Below are positions 29,979 through 38,305 of a DNA stretch of 41,647 nucleotides, one piece after another. Positions within the stretch are counted from its first letter, which is position 1. Every line of letters begins with the position of its first letter. The notes below the pieces were generated by a model. It saw only the letters and a program-made list of their open reading frames with translations, ran no database searches and had not been told where the DNA came from. This DNA is from Cymbomonas tetramitiformis (Eukaryota > Chlorophyta > Pyramimonadophyceae > Pyramimonadales > Pyramimonadaceae). Position numbers and translations under genes: made by a program. The stretch is taken from NCBI GenBank assembly GCA_001247695.2, contig LGRX02029163.1, positions 1 through 41,647 on the forward strand, in the 5' to 3' direction.

Positions 29979-30993
29979 GGGGGGGGGGCGAACATTGTTC
30001 CGGGGGGGAGGCCCCAATTCCGGACACCGTCTTGGTAGACGGGGGGTTCAACCCCCTAGGCGTTAAAGCGTGTTGCTAGGGAGGGGGTCTAACCCCCCTA
30101 GGAATTCCGACGAAAATACACACTTAAGGGAACTCTTAGGGGGAATTAACTGCTAGGGGGGTGGGTTAGCCCCCCTAGACGTTAAGATGTGCTGCTAGGG
30201 GGGGCAAAATCCTTGTCCGGAATCGGGGCCAAGGTTGTCAATCAGATAAAAATCAGACTGATATCAGATCTGATCGGTCTGATCTGATCTGATACCTCTG
30301 ATACCTCTGATTCGTCTGATCGTGGGAGGCACGGGAACATATGGGTGCCCGAAGGGACTATTTTGGGGACATTTTGGACAATTTTTACCCATATTAAAAC
30401 GTCACATCTGATATTTTACATCGGCGCACTCTAAGAATCCGATTCATCGATGAAATATCGGCGGTTATCGATAAATTATCGACGAGTATCGATAAAAATC
30501 GCATAATGTCGATATCTATCATTAAAACATGAAGGTGTCGACACATATCGATAAATTATCGACCATTGTGGGCTGTAAGGACACACTCGAAAGCATGTTC
30601 GCGAAAAGCAAACAGAATCGTGTCGATATTTTATCGATATATGTCGATGATTTATCGATATATGTCGACTCATAAATACGTTTATCGGTAAACATCGATA
30701 TCTTATCGGCAAACTACGAAATTTTATCGACACATGTCAATATCCATCGACAAAATCGAAATATTATCGATCAACATCGATAATTTATCGAAATATTCCC
30801 CGTACCAACGAATGAGTATTCCATTTCGTTACCGTATCATTCGACATATGATCGTTACTACCCGTCTGATTTTCGTCTGATTCTGATCTGATTCTGATCC
30901 GACTGACCGATCGACGTCCGACTGATTCTGATTATGTCCGATTGATTGACAACCTTGATCGCCCCCCCCAAAGCAATGTTCGCCCCCTCCCCC
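29979..30993. mobile_element. nested inverted-repeat elements (outer about 1 kb, inner 221 bp and 728 bp)
   Basis: Outer arms share GGGGGCGAACATTG (about 29984-29996; complement 30974-30987) within G-rich/C-rich runs. Inside, segment 30010-30230 is bounded by GGCCCCAATTCCGGACA and its near-complement TGTCCGGAATCGGGGCC. It contains several CTAGGGGGG/CCCCCCTAG dyads. Segment 30230-30957 is bounded by CAAGGTTGTCAATC and its exact complement. It is filled with CTGATCTGAT and TATCGAT repeats, CTGAT-rich DNA lying at both ends. No transposase is present. The 8-mers beside the 728-bp segment match at only 5 of 8, so its duplication is unproven. Confidence 0.65.
30435..30800. repeat. TATCGAT/ATCGATA-rich array
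   Basis: ATCGA, TATCGATA and AATTATCGA motifs recur about every 10-25 bp without a strict period. Similar blocks occur at 24900-25140 and 28420-28640. Two of the three blocks lie inside inverted-repeat-bounded elements. Confidence 0.75.
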
Positions 30994-31560
30994 AAAGGCG
31001 TGCACCTGCCCTCGCCCCCGCTCCACCCGCCGCTCCGCCGCCCTTGTCCATTTGGCTCCCCCTGCCCCGCGGGCAAATTCCCTGCAGGAGCTAGAACCAC
31101 CGCCGCAGCACGGCGAGCCGCAGGACGTCGCTAAAATGAGCGCCCGCCTCAACACGGTGCTTCCTTCTGCCCATGGCCGCGACCCTCCACCCCGGTGTCT
31201 CCGTGTCTGGACGGTGGTGGCCCACCGCCGACATCGTTCAGTCTCCACCAGCTCGACGATGACGACGCCGAGGATTGACCGGCTATCGTAATCGTAAATC
31301 GAAATCGTAAATCGAACATCGTTTATCGTTCATCGTTCATTTTCTGCATACCCTCCTCACCTACCTTCACTAATGCCGCATCGAAGTTATATGTATACCG
31401 GCAATTTGTGGAAAACACGCGTGACCTATTATGGGAGCAGCGACGTACGCTCAGTTTTCCGATCCATGTTCACGATCCATGGCATGTAGCACGGCTAGGT
31501 GGACGGCCTTGCACTATAAATTGCATAATCGATGAAAATGGCATTTAGAAGTCGCAAGAA
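30994..31560. other. remnant GC-rich coding-like DNA and short ATCGTAAATCG repeats
   Basis: Frames at 30946-31134 and 31052-31291 (plus) are Pro/Ala/Arg-rich and could be leftover gag-like sequence on the far side of the nested element. A short run of ATCGTAAATCGAA and ATCGTTCATCG motifs lies at 31285-31340. From there to 31560 I see nothing. Confidence 0.35.
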
Positions 31561-32615
31561 GTTTCAGGAAGTACTTAGTTGTTAAAAGAAATCATTCAAA
31601 GGCAATATTTCACATTTTTGATCACCGCGGTGGCCACCAGGCTGCTAACGGGTCGCAGAAGGGCTGCGGTACAGAAATTGCATATCTTGCGGGCGCGTGA
31701 GATATGTGAGTGATACGGGGAAGTTACTAGAGTTGGTGAGAATTATTTGGAGGTCATCCCTAGGCAGTGTGAAGCGGAATTTCACATCGGGCCATATTCA
31801 CGGGGTGCTGGGGAGCTAATTTCGTCTGTAAAATGACTGCAAAACAGAAAAAACATGTCTCGTGGGCGCGTGAGATATGCAAATGATACGGTGAAGTTAT
31901 TAGAAGTTATGAGAAGTATCTAGAAGTTATTACTAGGCATCGAGAAGTGATATTTCACATCGGGTCACATTCGCGGGGCGTTGGGGAGCTAATTTCGTCT
32001 GTAAACAGACTGCAAAACAGAAAATGCATGTCTCGTGGGCGCGTGAGATATGCAAATGATACGGTGAAGTTATTAGAAGTTGTGAGAAGTATCTAGAAGT
32101 TATTACTAGGCATCGAGAAGTGATATTTCACATCGGGTCACATTCGCGGGGCGTTGGGGAGCTAATTTCGTCTGTAAACTGACTGCAAAACAGAAAATGC
32201 ATGTCTCGTGGACGCGTGAGATATGCAAATGATACGGTGAAGTTATTAGAAGTTGTGAGAAGTATCTAGAAGTTATTACTAGGCATCGAGAAGTGATATT
32301 TCACATCGGGTCACATTCACGGGGCGTTGGGGGGCTAATTTCGTCTGTAAACTGACTGCAACAACAGAAAATGCATGTCTCGTGGGCGCGTGAGATGTTG
32401 CACGTGATACGGTGAAGTTATTAGAAGTTGTGAGAAGTATTTAGAGGTCATACCTAGGCAATGAGAAGCGAAATTTCACATCGGGTCATATTCACGGGGT
32501 GCTGGGGAGCTAATTTCGTCTGTAAAAAGGGCTGCAAAGCAGAAATTGCATATATTGCGGGTGCGTGAGATGTAGCACGTGATACGGAGAAGTTATTCCA
32601 AGTATGTGCAAGTCA
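31560..32615. repeat. satellite array, about 6 copies of a 173-bp unit
   Basis: CGTGAGAT marks units at 31696, 31869, 32042, 32215, 32389 and 32564, with spacings 173, 173, 173, 174 and 175. Unit content includes GATACGGTGAAGTTATTAGA, GTGATATTTCACATCGGGTC, GGGGCGTTGGGGAGCTAATT and TCGTCTGTAAACTGACTGCA. Inner units are nearly identical and outer units diverge, the usual pattern for arrays evolving by unequal exchange. No coding frame. Confidence 0.93.
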
Positions 32616-32811
32616 TAACAATATACACCGCAACATGGCCGTACCTACAATATATACAATATATACATCTACATAACACTAGAATCTCACAGAAGTGCCA
32701 ACAACCGCTGATGCTCCCTCAGGGGTAGCATGTGCACATCCCCCCTCTTAACTAGGCGAACATCACATGCTAGTACGGCTTCACACGGAATCAAGCACTT
32801 CTTGCTAGTAT

Positions 32812-33219
32812 CTAAGGTGTATGTATCTCGCACGTTGGATCCGTCCACTCAAAGTATCTCCCCGAAATCACCGAGTCTCCAGGAGCAAATGTCTGTCTAT
32901 AGTCATCACGGCGGATCCTCCCGCCGACCTCCGTGACACCAGACAGCGCCTTCACCAAGTAGTAGGCATGTGATGCGTCCGTAGGATCCTTCTTCACCGC
33001 CATGATGCTACCACGCCGCACGGCTACACTCACACCCGCCGCATACTCCTCCACCATGCCGCGAATCCTCACGGCGGCCGCGCCCGTAGCCGGCCGCAAC
33101 TCCACATCTCTCCACGCATCCCCGTGGGATGTCTCCAAGCATCCCTCCGAGTCCGGAATGGAGCGCACACACTCCGCATAACAATTCACACAATAGCATG
33201 TACGCTCACGTACCATCAA
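32812..33219 (-). CDS. C-terminal part of the DDE-transposase-like protein (shifted frame)
   Basis: The segment begins MMVRERTCYCVNCYAECVRS and ends at a TAG (about 32812) after GRYFEWTDPTCEIHTP. It contains a Cys pair cluster (CYCVNCYAEC). It then has a BAH-like or beta-rich stretch (VAVRRGSIMAVKKD...HAYYLVKALSGV...DDYRQTFAPGDSVISGRYFEW) that looks like the tail of the preceding protein. It opens directly after the 33234-33241 run of eight C on plus (G on minus). One extra G in that run would put it in frame with the main part, so I treat it as the same gene split by a homopolymer length change. Confidence 0.6.
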   Translation of the reverse strand: MMVRERTCYCVNCYAECVRSIPDSEGCLETSHGDAWRDVELRPATGAAAVRIRGMVEEYAAGVSVAVRRGSIMAVKKDPTDASHAYYLVKALSGVTEVGGRIRRDDYRQTFAPGDSVISGRYFEWTDPTCEIHTP

Positions 33220-34937
33220 CTTCCCCTCGCCCTCCCCCCCCTTACAGAATGCAAGCGCTGCGTCCCATCCACCGCCTGGTATGCTGCACCAGCATTGTGA
33301 TCCACCGCATGCAATCCTCCCGCCTCCTCGTGCAGTGCGTCCTCTGGTACCAAGTATAAAAACCGTTGATTGAAGCTCGCTCTTGCCTTGGCGTAACTGC
33401 TATCCGCACGTCGGCTCAATCTCTCGCAACAGAACGCATGCAGGTCTGCAGCGCAATTGATGCGGGCAAACCACTTGTCACCCTCTGATATGACCGCCAC
33501 CGCCGCTGCGTGCTTGACATGCGCCCCCGCCCCATCCTGCTCCCCCTTGGCATGCGCCGTCTCAAAGAAGTTCCGTTGGCAAGGTACACCTAATGACCAC
33601 TCGTATTTGCTATTCGCCACATCCGCAAACCCTGCCGCGCACTTATTTTGTCCCGCACAACCATCTGCCCTCTCGTGGATAAACAAGGGCTTTGCGATCC
33701 CCCTCCCGATGAAGTAGTCTCTGATGATCAACTCCCGCATGTACTGAATGAAGCGGTGATCGTGCTTCCGGTCATCGCTCAACAAGTACACGTAATCCTT
33801 CACCAGCACTGGGTTCTCCGCGGTTGATTCCACCCCATCCACGGCCATACACGCATGTCTCCACACCACGCAGACTAATATGGTCGCCTGCTTCACCACC
33901 CAATGCAGACTTTGCACTTCTCGGGGAATGTTCAATGAATGATTCTCCGAGAAGTCAAACAAGAACACCGCATGTCCCAGTGGCAAATCCCTGACGCACG
34001 TCTGAAACTGCCGCTGCTGGTGCAATGCCATGAAAGTGTGATATGCATATGGCCGCAGAAACGCGCAATCCCCGCAGCCTTCCAACTTCTTCCACGCCCA
34101 TGCCTCCGGTTGCCCTGCGGTCGCGCTATTCACTAAGAAGTTCCCCTTGCACTGACAATTTGGCGAAGCCCCCGGCTCGTGCCCCAGCAACAGCGCCTGC
34201 AACTTGGCGATCAAGGCGGCCAGCTTCGTCTTCTTCTGCACAAACTGCAGTCGCCGAATCTCCTTACCATCCTCGTCCATCTGTCCTGTGCCGCAAGTCT
34301 CATAACAAGACCACGGCACTTGCGCCTCATGCTGCACCTCACTGTCACACACTTTGAAGTTGGCCAAGCCGCCACACTTCTCGCACCTCCCTCTCAAGCA
34401 CTCCATGGCATGCTTATCCCCCACCCGCGGACACAACAAGCTCTCGGCGAAAGTTGAGGTCGACCTCCCCGCCTTTGCAATAGTGCAAACCATTCCCGTG
34501 TTCCCCACCGCCTTTCGCCTATGCTCAGGTGTCCTTCGAACCCGTGGGCAACATGTCGCCGAAGTGCACGCACACGGTGAATGCACCGCCTCTCGGGCCT
34601 TGTCAAAGCCCTCAAGGACCATTCTCATGTCTTCGTGGTACCTACAACAACAAGATATGTTGTCCTTCCTTCGCAGCCGCGCAACATTGTGCGGCTTGCA
34701 CACCCCTTGCTTCTCAAAGGAACGTTGCCCAATCTTGAGAGCGGGGTACTTGGCTTGAAACCTCCTATATATTACTAGTTGAGAGGCTTCCAACCAATGT
34801 TTGCTCACGAACTCCCTCGGTGTTCTCAAAGCACCGGTGTTGGGGTCACGTGCCAACACGACGTCCTTTTTGCAAGGACTAACTCGAGTGTTGTCCGGGT
34901 GCAACCAAAAAGCTCTAATAAGAGCACAAGTCGCCAT
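33216..34937 (-). CDS. DDE-transposase-like protein, core part
   Basis: This 573-residue frame carries several Cys clusters in the N-terminal half (CCCRYHEDM; CACTSATCC; ECLRGRCEKCGG; CQCKGNF; CGDC), possibly zinc-binding. A core follows with FLFDFSENHSL (about 326-335), YLLSDDRKHDHRF (about 384-396), FIHERADGCAGQNK (about 419-432) and FFETAHAKGEQDGAGAHVKH (about 457-476). The order Asp (DFSEN), Asp (DGCAGQ) and the H-K-D-G-x-G-x-x-V-K block is shared with a large set of unannotated transposase-like proteins in animals and algae, from my knowledge of such proteins. The metal-binding residues are my guess. The ATG at 34937 is not the natural start: the frame continues into 35556-36611 once the 34940-35586 insertion is discounted. 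Confidence 0.65.
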   Translation of the reverse strand: MATCALIRAFWLHPDNTRVSPCKKDVVLARDPNTGALRTPREFVSKHWLEASQLVIYRRFQAKYPALKIGQRSFEKQGVCKPHNVARLRRKDNISCCCRYHEDMRMVLEGFDKAREAVHSPCACTSATCCPRVRRTPEHRRKAVGNTGMVCTIAKAGRSTSTFAESLLCPRVGDKHAMECLRGRCEKCGGLANFKVCDSEVQHEAQVPWSCYETCGTGQMDEDGKEIRRLQFVQKKTKLAALIAKLQALLLGHEPGASPNCQCKGNFLVNSATAGQPEAWAWKKLEGCGDCAFLRPYAYHTFMALHQQRQFQTCVRDLPLGHAVFLFDFSENHSLNIPREVQSLHWVVKQATILVCVVWRHACMAVDGVESTAENPVLVKDYVYLLSDDRKHDHRFIQYMRELIIRDYFIGRGIAKPLFIHERADGCAGQNKCAAGFADVANSKYEWSLGVPCQRNFFETAHAKGEQDGAGAHVKHAAAVAVISEGDKWFARINCAADLHAFCCERLSRRADSSYAKARASFNQRFLYLVPEDALHEEAGGLHAVDHNAGAAYQAVDGTQRLHSVRGGRARGS

Positions 34938-34939
34938 TG

Positions 34940-35586
34940 TGGCTATTACCCTTCGGGTGGCTTAAGCCACCCTAACAGCGATTTAGGGTGGCTTAAGCCA
35001 CCTTAACGTTTTCAATTATAACGGGAGCTATCGGTACCGGAAGCTATATTTTTTTAGCTCAAAATGACGGCGACATTGTCTTCTTTTAGACACTATGTGC
35101 ACTATTAGGCGACCCCAAGTTCCCGGTGAGCAATTTTGGGAAGTATCCAAGAGGGTGCAACATTTAGTAAAATTTGAGCGATTTTTCCCGGTTTTTGCAT
35201 ACCCATGCTACTTCAACCGAGATTTTGAGGGTCAAGATGACCTCGGATCAAACTTTTGGCAAGACACTGCAGAAAGAGCAGCTCGAGATCTTGACAACAT
35301 AGGTCTCCAAATTTTGAAAGCGTCTTCGAGGAAGCCCCCGGTGAGCTAATTAGCTTAAGGTGGCTTAAGCCATCTTAAGGAAAATTGGGAAATACCCACC
35401 CTACTTCAACCGAGATTTTGAGGGTCAAGATGAACTCAGATCAAACTTTTGATTAGACACTGCAGAAAGAGCAGCTCAAGATCTTGACGACATAGGTCTC
35501 CAAATTTTGAAAGCACCGCCGAAGAAGCCCCCATGAGCCCTTAAGTTAAGGTGGCTTAAGCCACCTTAAGCTGCGGGTAATAGGCA
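34940..35586. mobile_element. 647-bp non-autonomous TIR element inside the transposase-like gene
   Basis: The ends TGGCTATTACCC (34940) and its near-complement GGGTAATAGGCA (ending 35586) match at 11 of 12 positions. The flanking tetramer ATTG is duplicated exactly (34936-34939 and 35587-35590). The 16-bp palindrome GGTGGCTTAAGCCACC occurs three times intact near the ends, and a one-base variant lies in the middle (about 35360). A 139-bp internal direct repeat occurs at about 35202-35340 and 35395-35533. A small plus frame (35095-35349) spans one copy. Element plus duplication is 651 bp, a multiple of three, and both flanks read in the same frame. The superfamily is not assigned; 4-bp duplications are known from Sola and Chapaev-type elements. 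Confidence 0.9.
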
Positions 35587-36611
35587 ATTGTCAAGCATCG
35601 GGTAGACAATCTCCGTTCCGCAAGCATCACGCCCTCCCAAAGGCCACGACGCCCTCTCTCCTCAGTTCCCATGTGTGCCCCCTCCCTCAAGTTTGAATTT
35701 CCGACCACCCCAAGCGTTCCAACGCGTTGATGCACACCAAGCATCGTGCAAGCCGTACGCACCAAGTTATCCTCGGCCAAGTTGCTCCCAAATGCCGCAG
35801 CCGCTATCCCCCTCGTTAGATTAACGTTCGCACGTGTGTTTCGTCGTGCTAAGCGTGATAACGCGTCCCTCAAATTCGCCACAACACAATTCTTCCCTGT
35901 CTCCTCGCGCCGGTCACCTAACGACACCAATGCCGCATTGCACTCCTTGTGCACCTTCGAACTCAAGCCCGCCGGAAGGGACTCGATATACGCCCTCACC
36001 GCACCCGCAATGCGGTGAGGGCTTCTCCCAAATGCCGTTCGCATCTTCTCGACCCACCAACCCTTATTCCCGCGCGTCAACTCCTCAAAACCGTCACTTA
36101 CTTGCGGCAATTGACCTCTAGGACGTTCGTAAGTTTCCTCATGCCCACCTTCCAACTCGTCTGACATTTCCACATCGTCACAAACCTCCTCTGAGTGAGC
36201 GTGATTAATATCACCTTCTCCTTTTGCTGATGTCCAGGCCTCGCACAACAAATCTATCTTCCCCACCAACGTCTCAAGCGTATCCATATCATCATCTTTC
36301 AGGGGCCACACTCCAAGAGGTATAATGCGAGCGGAATCTCCAACCTCTACGAGAAGGGGTAACAAGTCTATAAGAACGGGAGGAATATCCCAATTCGGTC
36401 CCGGATTGTAGGCAGCGTCGGAGCCACACAACGCCAAAAAAACGCTCACTGCAAGCAGCGTAATGTGGAGAGTCGTACATAACACCCCAAATAGCCACGA
36501 TCGTTGATCCCGCACGAGCGTGACGTTCAATAACCCTTCCCCGATATGCGTCCCTGTCACCAAACAATCTAGTAAGACACACGTAAACCCTTCCTTGACG
36601 CGAAGTCTCAC
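35556..36611 (-). CDS. N-terminal part of the transposase-like protein with hydrophobic segment and 2A-like motif
   Basis: The frame starts with MRLRVKEGFT. A hydrophobic stretch (about residues 38-62, LFGVLCTTLHITLLAVSVFL) runs into GSDAAYNPGPNWD. D-x-x-x-NPG-P there matches the spacing of the 2A recoding motif D-x-E-x-NPGP, but with Ala in place of Glu. An acidic linker (about 140-160, EEVCDDVEMSDELEGGHEE) and an Arg-rich helical part follow. The last eight or so codons read into the 34940-35586 element and stop inside its palindrome, so the natural protein continues in the 33216-34937 frame. Its start lies about 990 bp from the divergent PHD-like gene, with the 104-bp repeat array between them. 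Confidence 0.55.
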   Translation of the reverse strand: MRLRVKEGFTCVLLDCLVTGTHIGEGLLNVTLVRDQRSWLFGVLCTTLHITLLAVSVFLALCGSDAAYNPGPNWDIPPVLIDLLPLLVEVGDSARIIPLGVWPLKDDDMDTLETLVGKIDLLCEAWTSAKGEGDINHAHSEEVCDDVEMSDELEGGHEETYERPRGQLPQVSDGFEELTRGNKGWWVEKMRTAFGRSPHRIAGAVRAYIESLPAGLSSKVHKECNAALVSLGDRREETGKNCVVANLRDALSRLARRNTRANVNLTRGIAAAAFGSNLAEDNLVRTACTMLGVHQRVGTLGVVGNSNLREGAHMGTEERGRRGLWEGVMLAERRLSTRCLTIAYYPQLKVA

Positions 36612-36828
36612 AGCAGCACAATCACATGTCTTTTGTACACACGTTTCGGGGTGTAGATATTCATACCGTTAAAGCTTGTGGGATTGGGGCGCCGTTTCGT
36701 GCTGCCACCCATATTCGCGCCCTCCTACACCGTTTGCTCCGATTCCAAGACATATCGCGTATGCATATCCATAGTAATATATACAAGTTTGTCTTTCTCT
36801 GCAAGCATTTTCACATACTTACTTCCAC

Positions 36829-37512
36829 GAAATGCTTGGGCGGTTTTGTCCTCGATTCATACTGAGCTGACGTGACACGTGCATGAACATTTCTCGTATG
36901 TCGGATCCGATCCCAGATCCATCGACGTACGAGAAATGCTTGGGCGGTTTTGTCCTCGATTTATAATAAGCTGACGTCAAACGTGCATGAACATTTCTCG
37001 TATGTCGGATCCGATCCCAGATCCATCGACGTACGAGAAATGCTTGGGCGGGTTTGTCCTCGATTTATACTGAGCTGACGTCAAACGTGCATAAACTTTT
37101 CTCGTATGTCGGATCCGATCCCAGATCCATCGACGTACGAGAAATGCTTGGGCGGTTTTGTCCTCGATTTATACTGAGCTGACGTCAAACGTGCATAAAC
37201 ATTTCTCGTATGTCGGATCCGATCCCAGATCCATCGACGTACGAGAAATGCTTGGGCGGTTTTGTCCTCGATTTATACTGAGCTGACGTCACACGTGCAT
37301 GAACTTTTCTCGTATGTCGGATCCGATCCTCGATCCATCGACGTACGAGAAATGCTTGGGCGGTTTTGTCCTCGATTTATACTGAGCTGACGTCAAACGT
37401 GCATGAACTTTTCTCGTATGTCGGATCCGATCCCAGATCCATCGACGTACGAGAAATGCTTGGGCGGTTTTGTCCTCGATTTATACCGAGCTGACGTCAC
37501 ACATGCATGCAC
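36829..37512. repeat. seven 104-bp tandem repeats between divergent genes
   Basis: GAAATGCTTGGGCGG starts copies at 36829, 36933, 37037, 37141, 37245, 37349 and 37453, exactly 104 bp apart. Each full unit has a dyad TTTCTCGTA...TACGAGAAA around GTCGGATCCGATC. In six of seven copies it also has TGACGTCA, the palindromic core recognised by CREB/ATF-type bZIP proteins; the first copy has TGACGTGA. It lies between the start of the minus-strand transposase-like gene (36611) and the plus-strand PHD-like gene (37603). A shared promoter or enhancer, or a transposase/replication-protein binding array, are both plausible. Confidence 0.93.
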
Positions 37513-37602
37513 AGTTACTGCGTCTCAGCGCCCCAGTTGGTGCAAGCGAGCGGAAGCCATTCTTGAAGAACACTTCTTAGAGCTAGCACTTCGGAAACTG
37601 CA

Positions 37603-38199
37603 ATGACCTCAAGAAACCGAGGCGGAAACACCGCGCCCGTCAGAACCCGTGGGTCGAGAGGTTCCCAAAAGGCCCATGAATACCACCGCTGCCATGTCGT
37701 TGGATGCGACAGTAAAGTAGCTCCAGCGCAGACTTGTAGGGTTTGCAATAGGAGCTTTCACTTTAGCTGTGCGAATAAACAGTATCCGGCGGTGCAGTGT
37801 GGCGAATGCAAAGGGGTACTGGCAGAAGATAGGTGCTGCTATTGTAAAAAGGGGGCTTTCGTTACGCGATGCACGGTGTGCGGGATTCGCTACCACCCTA
37901 AGTGTCAAGAGGCAAGAGGCCTAAAGAGGGATTTGTTCAACTGCGGTCGCGAGGAATGCGTGGAGGAGCCTGGCGGAGGAAGATCGGAGCCCCCTGTCGT
38001 GAACATGCACGACACGGAGGCGACGAAACGACTGGGGGCGCTGCCAGGTCCGAAGACCGCCGTGAGGAAAGCATTAGATTGGAATGCTTTCGATCATGCC
38101 CTGACAATAGCATACGATAGATGCTATACAGGGCAAGAAGATGGTGAGCACCTTTTCGAATCACATGTTGGTAGAGCCTATAGTTATGCGTATGGATAA
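37603..38199 (+). CDS. protein with two tandem PHD-like zinc fingers (probable first exon)
   Basis: It starts at ATG 37603 with a basic tail (MTSRNRGGNTAPVRTRGSRG). The first finger is CHVVGC...CRVCNRSFHFSC...CGEC (about 29-66). The second is CCYCKKGAFVTRCTVCGIRY, then HPKC and NCGREEC (about 75-118). The Cys4-His-Cys3 order fits PHD-type fingers, which usually read histone tails. A helical stretch follows. The frame reaches TAA at 38199, but a good donor (GATG|GTGAGC, GT at 38144) lies just before, so the coding part may end at 38143. Acceptor TAGTAG at 39318 would join it in phase to the finger protein starting at 39321. The end of its second finger (NCGREEC) matches the other protein (NCGRPEC), supporting common origin. 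Confidence 0.6.
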   Translation: MTSRNRGGNTAPVRTRGSRGSQKAHEYHRCHVVGCDSKVAPAQTCRVCNRSFHFSCANKQYPAVQCGECKGVLAEDRCCYCKKGAFVTRCTVCGIRYHPKCQEARGLKRDLFNCGREECVEEPGGGRSEPPVVNMHDTEATKRLGALPGPKTAVRKALDWNAFDHALTIAYDRCYTGQEDGEHLFESHVGRAYSYAYG

Positions 38200-38258
38200 T
38201 GCCCGAAACCCTGCTTGTGTAAACGCGCATGGTTTTGGTGTGTGGCTACTGCCCCGCA

Positions 38259-38305
38259 GTCCTTGTGGTAGGACCAAATCGACGATTTGGTCCTACCACG
38301 AGGAC
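38259..38305. repeat. 47-nt near-perfect palindrome (23-bp stem)
   Basis: GTGGTAGGACCAAATCG (38265-38281) and its exact complement (38283-38299) are separated by one A. Six further pairs, one of them a T-G mismatch, extend the stem. The core (A/G)GTCCTTGTGGTAGGACC also occurs as hairpins at 39080-39103 and 39283-39302. Confidence 0.9.

Noticed and set aside
30222..30965. 8-bp target duplication around the 728-bp inner element
   Set aside because: Flanking 8-mers match at only 5 of 8 positions and fall in C/G runs.
31560..32615. CRISPR array
   Set aside because: Units are contiguous 173-bp repeats without short repeat/unique spacer alternation, and the context is eukaryotic.
36829..37512. 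CRISPR-like or protein-coding interpretation of the 104-bp repeats
   Set aside because: There are no unique spacers. The period is not a multiple of three, and frames across it (for example 37403-37606) are short and repeat-derived.
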